Positions 11,839 to 22,310 of a stretch of 64,000 nt of DNA are shown one piece after another. Made by a program: the position numbers and the translations under genes. The stretch comes from Pyrenophora tritici-repentis. Lineage: Eukaryota; Ascomycota; Dothideomycetes; Pleosporales; Pleosporaceae. The stretch spans positions 1,178,001 through 1,242,000 of the forward strand of contig NC_089397.1 of NCBI RefSeq assembly GCF_003171515.1. The letters run 5' to 3'. Position 1 is the stretch's first letter. Each line of letters opens with the position of its first letter. The notes beneath the pieces are model-generated. The model saw nothing but the letters and a program-made list of their open reading frames with translations. It did no database searches and was not told the origin of the DNA.

Positions 11839-13439
11839 TCTAATTCATGTGGGGTTCTTTGTATGCGCGATTTCGACGCAGCAGTTGTAGCTATAATACA
11901 TGGAGGGGCAAGAGATCCTGGCACCGGTGATTAGATTCATCCTTGGGGCTTGTTCTTTAACAATACGCATTTGCCGGTGCGAAGACAAGTGAGCCAACCT
12001 TTCCTCAAGCTTGGTAGTCATCAATAAATCTCCCCGAAAAGACATATACTTCTGGCTATGAATCCAAAGGCGTGAATTGATCGAGACTACCGGATATGCA
12101 GCCTGATCAGTCACTAGATTTCTGCCTGCTAGAGTCTTGGAGGCCTGGAGGCCTGGAATCTTGAAATCCTACACTACGTCAAGATCCATCCGCTGCCTCG
12201 CCTCACCAGCAGTATCGACTGCAACAATGAGCACCCATGGGCCTAACTCTGTGCGCTCGCGTACCTAGATACATCTACCAGCCTGACTAACTGTAACGGT
12301 TTGGGCTCTGCCAAGACCTATTCTGGTACAAGTTTGGTACTGCTCTCGCTACCACACTTCGTACATCCCACATTCATATATATAGCTGCCCTCCTTCCTA
12401 GCTACTCAGACAATGCAATCCCCCTCTTCCTCGATCCTACCGTTACACTAACTAAGCCTGGAACTCGTGACCATTCCGTGTCTCCACTCACCTAGATCCT
12501 TCGGTCCGGGTTTTCCCATGACCATTTTCTCCACACCCTGATCAGACAATACTCTCGCAAAGTGTTGCGTTTCTTGGCCACAAGAGCCGCCTACGCTAGA
12601 GGCAAAAATTCAGGCACTACTGATGAGCTGGTAGGAAGGCGTATACAACTGATGCACTAAATCTTTGGAGGATCTCGCGAGGTGAGACGAAGAAAATCTC
12701 TGTATGCAAGAAATACATTTTTGTCATCACTTGTTTAATTGGGTACGTCTGGTTAGCATGCGTTCACACAGCAGTCGTGGTCAATATCCGCGGAACGCAT
12801 GTGCATTGCAGTGGCGTATCGTGAGTTATTATGTGCCGGCAAATGGTCAGATTTATTATGGCGGACTTTGTAGAATGGAACCCACTTTGATTGTAAGGGT
12901 ATGTGGGCGAAGACGTATACGTGCGTCGGGTGCTACCTGAGCGGTGAATGCAATGATCAGTTATTTGTAGTAATGTTTATGTATCACGGCGCCACGCGGA
13001 ATTCGAATTGAAACTGATGGAGTGTTGTGATCGGTGATGAGCCGTTTGTACGGATGAACTTCGAGATAGTGGAGTAGAGACACAGCAACGAGGGACTAAA
13101 AATGGCTTGTGCACATACAGAAATTGGGTCATCATGAGGCACGCTTGAAAACACTACTGGTAACCGGCGTTGGTAATACGTGCTCTGTATTCTAGATACT
13201 GTGAACAAGCATGTGAAAGAATTTGCGACAACGAAATTAACAAAAAGACTTCCCATCAGCTAAAGGCTATATAAGCATTGTACTGGTGATCAATATTTAG
13301 CCAGAGAACCGCTGCAGACCCTGTGCTGCTGCATGTCCTTCCCTTTTGTATGTTTACAAAGGCTTTCTTGCGTTCGCTGTTCCGTCTGCTTTGAGGATTC
13401 AGTACGTCTATTTGTCGAGAACATGAGGTTTATACCTTA
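11839..13439. other. Intergenic, no gene seen
   Basis: 1.6 kb of mixed composition with only short frames and no conserved motif. A duplicated GGAGGCCT lies near 12138-12153. Confidence 0.5.
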
Positions 13440-14649
13440 TTGCAAAGGAACGTTCGGTCTCAGACCTCTTCTACCTTTTGTTCTTCTTCTTCTTCTTCTT
13501 TTTCGCTTTGCCCTTTGGCTCTTGCTTCTCACGCGCTTTCGCTTGATTCTCTACTTCTCCATTATTCTCATATGCCTGATTATCATCCTCTTAATTTTCA
13601 TCCATCTTCTTCTTGTTACCATTCCTGTCGTCTTCGGCAGCCCGTTTTTCATTCTCAATCTGAAATCCCCACTTTGCGTTTCGATGTCTCTCAATAGCAT
13701 GGAACATCCTGCTTTCTTCTTTCTCTCCGTCTTTCCACTCCCAATTCTTGTAAAGCCTGATGGCAGCATACAGCCCAGCATCTGCGTCCGACGTTGGGAA
13801 TAATCTCATATCAGGCCCTCGACCGTCGAAAAAGCTTTCGGGGCTCGCGAACGTGCCGCCATTTCGCTTCTCTTCCACAAAGTTGACGAGTCTGGCGATA
13901 CATGCATCACCAACCCAGATTCTCTTCTTTCCAGGCTCATATGTCTCGGGGCGTAGGTAATGATCTTGCATGATCTTGTAAATCCTAAGAAATTGAGCCA
14001 ACCGCGGGCGGGGTGCATCTGGCTGTGATTTCTCCTCCTCTTGCTTAGCTTGTTCCAAGAGTAAAAGAAACATGAGGGGATACTTTTCACAATCTTTAAC
14101 AGCAACAGGCCGACAAAACTCTATCAGTTCTTTATTGCACTTTACTTCTTCTAATATCGCTGCCAGGATCTCGCTGCAATTATGCAGTAGGCGAAGGAAG
14201 TCAAACTACCTCCTCACCTTAAGCATATCTATATAGCGCTGTAGGTATTCAACTGTTTTGATAGGCTGCAGTTCATCTTTGGGCAGCAATGAAAACGACC
14301 CAGCAAGAACAGTCCGCTTCGACTCACTCCAATCGAGAGGTGGATTTAAAAGTTCTAGACGCTTAGCGGCCTGTTTCGGATCGCACATGCTTGTCAAGAG
14401 CTCCTTCACCTGGGCATCTTGTTCTGCTGTCGTTTCCACTGGTTCGTCAAGACCGAAATGGTCGATGAAACAAGTGCCCTTAATTCTACGAGACATATTG
14501 GAGTATTTTTTGTCCTCTTTTGTAATATCAAGAATGCCAAGTGCCATTGACAGTCGCTTGCTGGCTTCTTTGAAATTTCGGGGAGGTCGTCCGTGAAAAA
14601 TGATTTCGGGATCCTGCTGGCCGATGAAGTCTATGAACCCCCATAAAGT
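13440..14649 (-). pseudogene. DUF6604-like gene, C-terminal half, cut off by the inverted-repeat element
   Basis: Minus-strand coding sequence runs from the element border at 14649 through DPEIIFHGRPPRNFKEASKR and then SRRIKGTCFIDHFGLDEP. After an apparent ~48-bp intron (about 14215-14168) it reads ILAAILEEVKCNKELIEFC to a TAA at 13591-13593. The frame is open straight into the element's terminal repeat, with no ATG before it, so this is a 5'-truncated gene. The block IIFHGRPPRNF fits the C-terminal part of the fungal DUF6604 family, whose N-terminal half lies collinear on the other side of the element (20133-21946). Past the TAA the same frame goes on for about 40 codons of charged, Lys-rich sequence, so the stop may be premature. 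Family assignment comes mainly from the partner half. Confidence 0.6.
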
Positions 14650-15215
14650 CAGTAAGGTGCGTCCCTAAGTGCAGAGACACACTGTGTCCCGAGACAGGTT
14701 CACACTACGGACGTCCGGAAATGCTCCTTCTTAATCCTGTCGAGATGTAAATGACACCTAATCATTCTCCAGCTACTACTCCTTAAGTCGACTTACCTCC
14801 GATACAGATTACTATGGTATTAGCTAGGCTATTAATCATTACGTTAACGTCGTCAATCGGCTCTTTAACGACACCCCCCTGTCCATTAACAATTATGCGG
14901 AGCAATTAACTACTCGGAGGGTTGTAAAGAGAGCACGAAGAAGGAAGATTAATTCCTTTAGCTCGTGATCTTATTTCAGCGTAGGAGTGAGCATGCCGGG
15001 AGGTCCGTTGTGTGAAGCAGGCGATCTGTGAAAACGAGCCCGAGCTGGCGCGACGCGCTAGTGTCTCTCAGCATGCATGGGCCTGCATTAGCGCGCTTAT
15101 CCCCCACTGTATTCTATTGTAATGAATTCAGCGCTATGCCCACCCTGTAGCAACTCGAAATAGATGTGGCGCGCGCTGCTGAATTAACATTACTAGAAGC
15201 ATCTAGAAACACGTG
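14650..15215. repeat. Left terminal inverted repeat
   Basis: Reverse-complement match to the right end. Landmarks: 14650-14669 against 19931-19950; GTCCCGAGACA near 14686 against its complement near 19902; the CCCCCCTGT run at 14874-14882 against ACAGGGGGG near 19720; and CGAGCCCGAGCTGGCG at 15035-15050 against CGCCAGCTCGGGCTCG at 19550-19565. The inner edge is approximate. Confidence 0.75.
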
Positions 15216-15333
15216 CATAGTCCTATTCTCCTACGCGCCATGCCCCTTTCTAGGCCAACTTAAAATGCTCACTGCGTACTGTCCCTAACTGCTACCGTCG
15301 TCTCAAGACCGTCGGTAGGATACATGAACAAAG

Positions 15334-18300
15334 TTATTCAGGCATTGACGCAAGATCATTCTCCTGGTGTTGATGCGCACCTGCCTCGAGCAGCATCTTA
15401 ACCACCTGCTCGTGGCCTCCTTCTGAAGCTGCCTGCAGTGCGTTGCCGTACCCTCCACCCTGCGCGTTAACGTCGGCGCCCGCGTCGAGCAGCCTCTTGA
15501 CTACCTGCTCGTGGCCTTCAACTGAAGCTGCGTATAGTGCATTGCTGTACTCTTCGCCCTGCGCGTTGACGTCGGCGCCCTTGTCGATTAGTGTCTTGAC
15601 TACCTGCTCGTGGCCTTCCCATGAAGCTGCCTGCAGTGCATTGCCGTCCTCTCCGCCCTGGGCGTTAACGTCGGCGCCCTTGTCGAGCAGCATCTTGACT
15701 ACCTGCTCGTGGCCTCTAGCTGAAGCTATGTATAGTGCGTTGCCGTACCGTCCACCCTGCGCGTTGACCTCGGCGCCCTTGTCGAGCAGCATCTTGACCA
15801 CCTGCTCGTAGCCTCCTCGTGAAGCTGCCTGGAGTGCATTGTCGTAGACTTCACCCTGCGCGTTAACGTCGGCGCCCGCGTCGAGCAGCCTCTTGACTAC
15901 CTGCTCGTGGCCTCTAGCTGAAGCTGCGTATAGCGCATTGCTGTACTCTTCACCCTGCGCGTTAACGTCGGCGCCCGCGTCGAGCAGCCTCTTGACTACC
16001 TGCTCGTGGCCTCTAACTGAAGCTGCCTGCAGTGCGTTGTTGTAGTCTCCACCCTGGGCGTTGACGTCGGCGCCGTTGTCGAGCAGCGTCTTGACTACCT
16101 GCTCGTAGCCTCCATATGAAGCTGCCTGCAGTGCGTTGCCGAAGCGTCCACCCTGCGCGTTGACGTCTGCACCCTTGTCGAGCAGCGTCTTGACTACCTG
16201 CTCGTGGCCTCTAACTGAAGCTGCCTGCAGTGCGTTGTTGTAGTCTCCACCCTGGGCGTTGACGTCGGCGCCGTTGTCGAGCAGCGCCTTGACTACCTGC
16301 TCGTAGCCTCCATATGAAGCTGCCTGCAGTGCGTTGCCGAAGCGTCCACCCTGCGCGTTGACGTCGGCGCCCTTGTCGAGCAGCAGTCTTGTAATTGTAC
16401 TAAACCCCAACATTGTTGCGTAGTAAAGCGGCATAGGCACGCGATCGAGACTTCTCTCTAAATTCGGCCCTTCCCAAGTACGGTCTGGATCATGCAACCG
16501 GATCCAGTTGAGATATGCAGGCTCCTCTCTGGCCATTAAAGCCATCGTTAGCTGACTGGTTTGTTCTATCTTGTCTCCTGTTTTTCGAAGATGGCTGCTC
16601 CAGAACTCTGCTGTGTACTTTGCAAGTGCGAACGCCTTAAGAGTCTCTCTTGATAATGGTTGCTGAAGCTGGATAAGGTACTCTAAAGAGCTTCTCGTTA
16701 ATGCAATCTGGCATTCGGCCTCTTGCATGCTGTACTGCTTTGCTGACCCCTGCCTGATTCTATCCGACACAAGATACTCCTGCACTGAGTAGTGCGCTAG
16801 CGCGATAATCTGTTGGGCAGGCCTTAATCTTCCGTCCGCTTCGTTCTTCGTGATAGTGACTAGACTAGAGCAGATGTCCAGCACTTCTAGCGGGTCTTCT
16901 AGCACCTCATCACGGTCGAACGCGGGGTCGCGCGCCACGTCAATAGCGACGACTTCAGCGATCTCTTCGACAGACAGCGGCCGCGCAGAGAACGTCAACC
17001 ACTGCAGGATGCGCATCGCATACTTAGAATATTCCTCGCTTATCGTGGAGAGGATGCGGTCGTATGTCTGGTCTAGCGTCCGCGGCAGACTAGCAAGAGA
17101 TTTGCGCAGCATCGCTCGATTGCAGCACTTTCCTAGTGTGTCCAACTGACACACAGCCCATCGGAACCTACGGTACCGTCAGCTGTAACTCTGCGGAGAA
17201 CTAGGTAAAGGCACGTACATCCCGCGAGCTCCGCTCATTAGTGCAGCTTCAATCTCCTGCCTAATAGCGGCGTCCTTGTTCCATTTCGCTAAGCCCTTGT
17301 CGTCACGCAGCCTTTGTTGAACGTATCGTTGTATGTCCTTGTCCACTACGTCCCTCTGAAGACAGATAGTGTCCTCTTCCCCAACGTAACTCTCTAAAGA
17401 CCTCTCAATATCTCGCTCTTTCCGGCTAGTCATAAGCAGGTGTAGGCCGTTAAGCTGCCACCTAGCCACTGTCTCAAGCATGTCCATTAGCTCTGAGCGC
17501 TGTGTACATTCATCAAGGGCGTCAAGAATAACGTAGACCTGTGTGAACTCTTGCATCGCTTGCCGTGTCACTTCTAGAAGCGTATGCAGTGACGGCTGTC
17601 GTTTTCCGTTCTCGCAAGATGAGATCAACGCATCAACGCCCTTGGGTATCACGACCGAACTCTGGAGGAGCTGGTATAGCAGCGAGCGCAGCATAAGCTT
17701 TGGATCCTGTTTCTGTGTATCGTTGAAGTCGAAGTAGAAGTACGCCGTCACCATGCTAGTGTCATCATAGCAGTGCTGCAGCAGATGCTCGATGATGGTA
17801 GAGCTTAGGATCGTCTTTCCACATCCTGGGATCCCATACAGCCACAGTCGCGACGCTGCACTCTCTTTCCATCTCGTGAACTGCTCACCCTCTAGCAACC
17901 AGACTCCGGTCTTAGCCTGCCGCTGCTTATGCGCTTTGTGGTAGTTGGTAGACGGATTAGGCGCCGAAAGCCAGCTGCGTATCTTGTTAAGCTTCTCTTC
18001 TTGGTCTTGACTGCGGCCCTTATGTTTCAGAATAGCCGCGCTTCTCAGCCGCTCAAGTGCGTTCTCTTTGCCTTCGCCATAGATCAGCGGTAGGTGGACG
18101 CCGAATATGCCGAAAAGACAATACGCTCTATCTTCTTCCTCTGTTGTCTGTCGATTCGCTGCCCAAGAGAAACGCTTAGCAACGTCGAACTCGGATAAGT
18201 CGCTCCCTGACAGAGCTTCGATAGGTATGCCTGTAACCTCGTGTATAGGGTGCTGAAGCGACCCCTTGTCCCCTAGCCGCTCTCCCTCTTTAGAGAAGAA

Positions 18301-18759
18301 CTCAACAGAGTAAGGAGCAAGAAGCTCCTGAAGCGTCCAGCCCCGCTTAAACCACCTGCTCTGCTTGAACGCCGACTTACTACCACTTTTTGAGGTGTCG
18401 TTCGCGACGTCTGAAAGGAAGACATAACACCTTTTAGCATTCTGGTACCATCGGAACATAGAGTTAATGGCTTTTGACAGTTCCGTGTTGTTTGCCTTGT
18501 TGATGCAGCAGGTGTCGACCCAGAAGTAGACTAGACCATCCCGTTTAGCCTGTTGCGCGCAGAAGCGAATCTTCCGATATCCTTCCTTGCGTTGTGTGTC
18601 GACGTCTACTGCATTGTCTAGATCTTTCAGATCATCGAAGACCACCTCCTGCTCCCCCCAGGTGTGCGAGAGGATCGCATAGGGAGGAATCTCCTCGCTA
18701 TGTATAATGTCCTTCGTCCATCGAAGCGTCCCGTTGCTTGCGGTGTACAGCAGTCGCAT
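15334..18759 (-). CDS. HET-NACHT-ankyrin NLR (heterokaryon-incompatibility/STAND protein)
   Basis: Predicted cytoplasmic fungal NLR-type sensor. Two exons, 18759-17219 and 17167-15334, with a 51-bp intron (GTACGT..CGTAG) that keeps frame as GARGM-FRWAVCQLD; 1,124 residues. The HET domain is N-terminal (YAILSHTWG near 28; FWVDTCCINK; RGWTLQELLAP near 140). The NACHT ATPase follows, with Walker A GIPGCGKT near 307 and Walker B VILDALDEC near 410, then a helical linker. About ten 33-residue ankyrin repeats (consensus GADVNAQGG..NALQAAS) occupy roughly 770-1105. No frameshift or stop is seen, in contrast with the broken gene around it. It is the only gene inside the inverted-repeat element. Family members recognise a non-self ligand through the repeats and trigger cell death through HET; the ligand here is unknown. 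Confidence 0.9.
15380..16390 (-). repeat. 99-bp tandem repeat array encoding ankyrin units
   Basis: About ten consecutive 99-bp units inside the NLR gene. Differences between units cluster at a few codons (after NAQGG, before NALQ, and in the AASxxG segment). A two-unit block appears twice almost unchanged (RFGN-type plus DYNN-type units), indicating recent duplication or conversion. Confidence 0.85.
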
Positions 18760-19389
18760 CGGGTCTTGTATATATTTGTCTGCACGAGCGGTAGAAGGAA
18801 GTCTTGGAGCCTCGAAGCAGGCTGACAGAATCGACGGCGCACGGCGGCTCGCTCACGTAGGGCGTGGAGATCGTAGCTATCAGGTTTGTTTCGAGTGCTG
18901 AGTGACGGTTTGCTAAGGTAGAGGTGAGGAAGGCTGCCCTCCTCGTTGTTGGGGCAGGCTGCATCTCCAACACCCAGGGCAGGAGGCTGGCCAGGCAGGG
19001 CTGAAAACACATGATCGCGCGACAGCCACCGTGCTGCGAACCGAGAAGTAGGTATTGCCTAAGGACGCGATCTGATAGCTCAGAAAACGCAAGTTACGGA
19101 CAGTCGTTTACTATAAGAGGATGTCAAGATGTCTAAGCAGCGCGTGCTAGTTCGTGCAAGGACACACTGGCCAACTATCGTGGGGCTCGGAACGCAACGC
19201 AGCGACGATAGCGTCAAGAACGACCCGGAACATCTTAAGCGACGCATTTGTCTAACACTAGCAAGCGGTTCTAACGCGGACAACGAAATGCTGTCGATGC
19301 GTATTATGCTGAAAGCTATGTTCACGCAGCCTTCGCCTACCTAATCGTGACCTAAGATTTAAACAGGAGACAGAGCACCCTCGTGCACA
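18760..19389. other. NLR promoter region inside the element
   Basis: 630 bp between the NLR start and the right inverted repeat. It has a short plus frame at 19129-19344 with no recognisable domain. Probable promoter and leader of the NLR gene. Confidence 0.4.
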
Positions 19390-19950
19390 ACCACGGTCGG
19401 GAGCGCTTCTAGAATGCCATCAACATGCGCCACGCCTATTTTGAGAGGTATACAGGACGGGCATAGCGCCGTATTCTTTACGATAGAATACAGCGAGTAG
19501 TGAGTGCGCTAATGCCGGATGATGCATGCCAAGCTACGTTAGCGTATCCCGCCAGCTCGGGCTCGTTTTGAGAAATCTCCTGCTTCGCACAACGGGGCTT
19601 CTGGCATGCACGCTCTCGCGTCGGAGCGATCTCTCAAGCATAGGAAATTGATTATTCTAAGTCGCGCTCTCTTCATAACCCTCCGAGCACTCAATCGCCT
19701 CTTAGAATCGCTAATAAACAGGGGGGTATCGTTAAAAAGCCAATTGACGGCGTTGACGAAACAATTAATAGTACGGCTAACGTAGCAGCAATCTATGTCG
19801 GACGCTAATATTTGTAAGGAGTAACAGATATACAATTATAGTAAACTAATAGTAACTTTACCAGGCTCCAAATGGGAGGCGCCGAAGCTCCGAACCGTCA
19901 ACTTGTCTCGGGACGTGGTGTGTCTCTTTACTTAGGGACGCACCTTACTG
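19390..19950. repeat. Right terminal inverted repeat
   Basis: Partner of the left repeat in opposite orientation. The outermost 20 bases (CTTAGGGACGCACCTTACTG) are the exact complement of the left end. The inner edge, near GCTTCTAGAATG (about 19405), is approximate. Confidence 0.75.
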
Positions 19951-20388
19951 GTTGTGAAGACTCGCTTGAGGACGGCATGTACGATGATTAGAGACTTCCG
20001 TGAATCCCGCTAGGTTCTATCTCGACATTCTGTTACGGTTACTCGACCTTTACTGCAACGTGTAGGAGTACAGTTTTGACTTACTACGTGGATGTAAGTA
20101 GAAATGTTAAACGATTCCGGTCACGCCATGACTTACCATTCCATATCAGGCCAATAAGGAAATTTAGGGAACAGGTTCTTGCATATGTTGTAGAGATGAG
20201 TAACAACCAGGATGATTCCTGTTGTACACTCTATTGTCAACGGTCCTTTTCGTAATATCTTAGTCAAGTTGCACTTGATCAGTCCACATAGAATAGGATT
20301 GTGTTTCCAAAACCAGTGCCTCTTTTGCACCGAACGGCCCATTGCAGCTTCCAGAGTATCTTGATCTTTGACGCGTGTGAGATGATAC

Positions 20389-20445
20389 ATTTCCTATCAG
20401 ACTTTCTGTGGAAAGATTCTTTCCACAGAAAGTCTGATAGGAAAT
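20389..20445. repeat. Perfect 27-bp inverted repeat with 3-bp loop
   Basis: Arms 20389-20415 and 20419-20445 are exact reverse complements around ATT. No flanking duplication was found. It lies inside the DUF6604-like pseudogene at the point where the reading frame changes, so it probably arose by insertion or template switching. Confidence 0.85.
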
Positions 20446-20570
20446 CCAATGGCTGGGAGATGTCTTTCAAACAAAAGGTTTTATAAGCCCCTGATAGGGG
20501 TTGAACGCTTTCCAGAAGCTGTTTTTTCTGGAGTGAAAGTCGAGTGATATCTTTTTTTGCCTCATAGAAT

Positions 20571-20698
20571 CAGACTCCGCAACAATCAATCGGATCGGCA
20601 TGATTGATTCCTATCTAGGTTAAAGGCTGCCTAATGAAGTAATTCTTTAACCTATATAGGAATCAATCATGTCAATCGATTGATTGTTGCGGAGTCTG
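20571..20698. mobile_element. hAT-like MITE with 8-bp target duplication
   Basis: 128 bp, almost fully palindromic. The ends CAGACTCCGCAACAATCAAT and its complement are perfect, with a second matching block (CATGATTGATTCCTAT / ATAGGAATCAATCATG) further in. CATAGAAT occurs directly on both sides (20563-20570 and 20699-20706). TIRs beginning CA with 8-bp duplications fit hAT-type MITEs. Excising it with one CATAGAAT copy restores the host reading frame, which proves insertion into coding sequence. Confidence 0.88.
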
Positions 20699-21946
20699 CA
20701 TAGAATGCATCGCTGATAGAGTCACCAAGAGCGTATTGAAGATCGAGATGTAGCTGCATGCCAAACGTGATCCATATAGCGACCTCATGGGTATCTCGAA
20801 GATGACGCATACCGCGAGTAAGTTCGTCGAACGATGAACCACCACAGAAATCAATTTCTGCTACGGATAGAAATTGAGCCCATTGCAAAGCTTCGAGTAC
20901 TTCTTCCTGGGCCGCTTGGAGTGTGGAGAGATCCTCGTATAACATCAAGAGCCCTGCGTGGTCGTTGGCGCTGAGAGACTGCTTAAGTGCATAGGAAAAG
21001 AGCTTCAGTGCGTTGTAAACATTATAGAAGCATAGTCGCGCATGCTCTTGACCTTGTTCGCTGAGCGTTCCAGTATGGAAGACAAGTGAAGAAGGTAATA
21101 CCAGCATGTTCAAGTTATGTCCATGTTTTTGTAGTAACGGTTCGACAGCGGCGTCCCTATAGAGAAGCAAAGCAGATAAGCACCAAGTCGGATATGTCTT
21201 TGCTGGATACTTGGCTGGTCGAACAAGGGAAGTTTCCAACTCGGTTTCCTTTCGCTGGACTATACAGATAGCTGTGTTGGTCAAAAAGGCCTTTGTGATT
21301 ATGTCCGTTTGATCTTGGAGCTATATGAAAATAAGATGACGTCTGAGAAGCTCGAGTTCCTTTGGGAAAGTCTTGATCTCAAGCCAAAATTCATCTTCAA
21401 TGTTTGACTCATAGGTACTGATCTTGACTTTGGGAACAGATGGCATTTTCCCTAGGTCTACTGCAGTATCCTGGTCATTATCGCAAGTATCATGTACTTT
21501 CAACATGTCGAATAGATTGTCAATAGTTGTTCTCCTCGAAGGCTTTGCGGGGTTTTTCAGTTGCTCGGGTGTCATAATCCTTTGAATACACGGTCTCAGG
21601 ACGTTTAGAGCATCCTGGAGGTAGTCTGCGAAAGCATCATGTTGATCGTCCTTTACAGGGTCATGTCTTGTAGTCCGATACTAGGATGTCACCTCACGTC
21701 GGTATCTGATGGCCCGGGCCAGGATAGTGCACAATTCCATTGGTGGTTTGATGATAGTAGCATTATCGGCTACACATTGTGCCATAGAAGCGAACTCGCT
21801 GTAGTGTATTGTATAACCTTTCAGATTTCCGGCCTTGACACGACGTCGATAACCACATTTTTTGACTCCTGCAGTAGATATCCGGCAATATACTTTGTAT
21901 CCTTCTTGTACTCGGCCCAGTCGTATTGGATTACGTACGGCAACAT

Positions 21947-22310
21947 GCTGATAGTCGGCCCGGATGAGCCGAAGATGAGGAATGGCTGCAGTAAACCCGG
22001 TTCAGCTGTGACCGGCTGGTATTATCTGTGGTTGATGCAGTCGGAGTATGCCCTCTTGAGAGGCAAAGGGCGGAGACAAGAAGCTTACGTCTGCAGACAG
22101 GTGAATTCAGATGATGGCAATAGAATGCAGTGGAGAAAGTGAGGGTCTCAGGAGATGGTAGTTGCAGGTACGTGCCTCGGCAATGGCGTGGGGTGACATG
22201 CCAAGCTACTTGGCCATATTTGGCTAGACTGCCATGCGGACACTCCAGACCGACCCTCTCACTCTGTTGGTGAATCCCGGCGTGTTCAAACAACCTTGGA
22301 ACCACCCACG
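21947..22310. other. Intergenic between DUF6604-like pseudogene and BUB2
   Basis: Divergent upstream region for both genes. No reading frame of note and no recognisable regulatory motif. Confidence 0.4.

Larger units (their letters stand above)
14650..19950. mobile_element. 5.3-kb element with long terminal inverted repeats carrying an NLR gene
   Basis: The two ends are inverted copies of each other. CAGTAAGGTGCGTCCCTAAG opens the left end and its exact reverse complement closes the right end at 19931-19950. The similarity continues inward for roughly 560 bp on each side with scattered differences. The only clear gene inside is the HET-NACHT-ankyrin gene; no transposase frame was seen, so it would be non-autonomous. 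The outer flanks (CCATAAAGT on the left, GTTGTGAAG on the right) show no target-site duplication, so the superfamily is unknown and border rearrangement is possible. The element splits a DUF6604-like gene whose two halves are collinear on the minus strand. Alternative: two inverted solo repeats flanking the gene by chance. Confidence 0.72.
20133..21946 (-). pseudogene. DUF6604-like gene, N-terminal half, multiply disrupted
   Basis: Starts at ATG 21946 with YDWAEYKKDTKYIAGYL, which matches the DUF6604 N-terminal pattern. Breaks follow in order: a one-base frameshift near 21835 (frame resumes KAGNLKGYTIHYSEF); TAG at 21681-21683; TAG at 21321-21323; a 128-bp MITE at 20571-20698; and a 57-bp hairpin at 20389-20445 after which the frame changes (MYHLTRVKDQD ... 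KHNPILCGLIKC ... HLYNICKNLFPKFPYWPDMEW). The last codon overlaps a GTAAGT donor at about 20134, and the element border follows 183 bp on. Removing the MITE and one target copy joins DAFY to EAKKDITRLSLQKKQLLES in frame. The two TAG stops would fit C-to-T change of CAG, but two sites do not prove RIP. Clearly non-functional as it stands. Confidence 0.72.

Noticed and set aside
13333..13803. Hydrophobic plus frame (Phe/Leu-rich)
   Set aside because: It is the antisense of the Lys-rich tail of the DUF6604-like gene; the hydrophobicity is an artefact of complementary AAG/CTT codons.
15443..15811. Repetitive plus frame with Ala/Thr/Ser units
   Set aside because: Antisense of the ankyrin repeat array.
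14650..19950. Retrotransposon with long terminal repeats
   Set aside because: The terminal copies are inverted, not direct, and no gag/pol motif is present.
14650..19950. Starship-type giant element
   Set aside because: Far too small, has long inverted repeats, and shows no tyrosine-recombinase (DUF3435) gene.
20133..21946. RIP as sole cause of the pseudogene
   Set aside because: The two TAG stops fit CAG to TAG, but insertions and a frameshift also occur and the flanks are not AT-skewed; too few sites to claim RIP.
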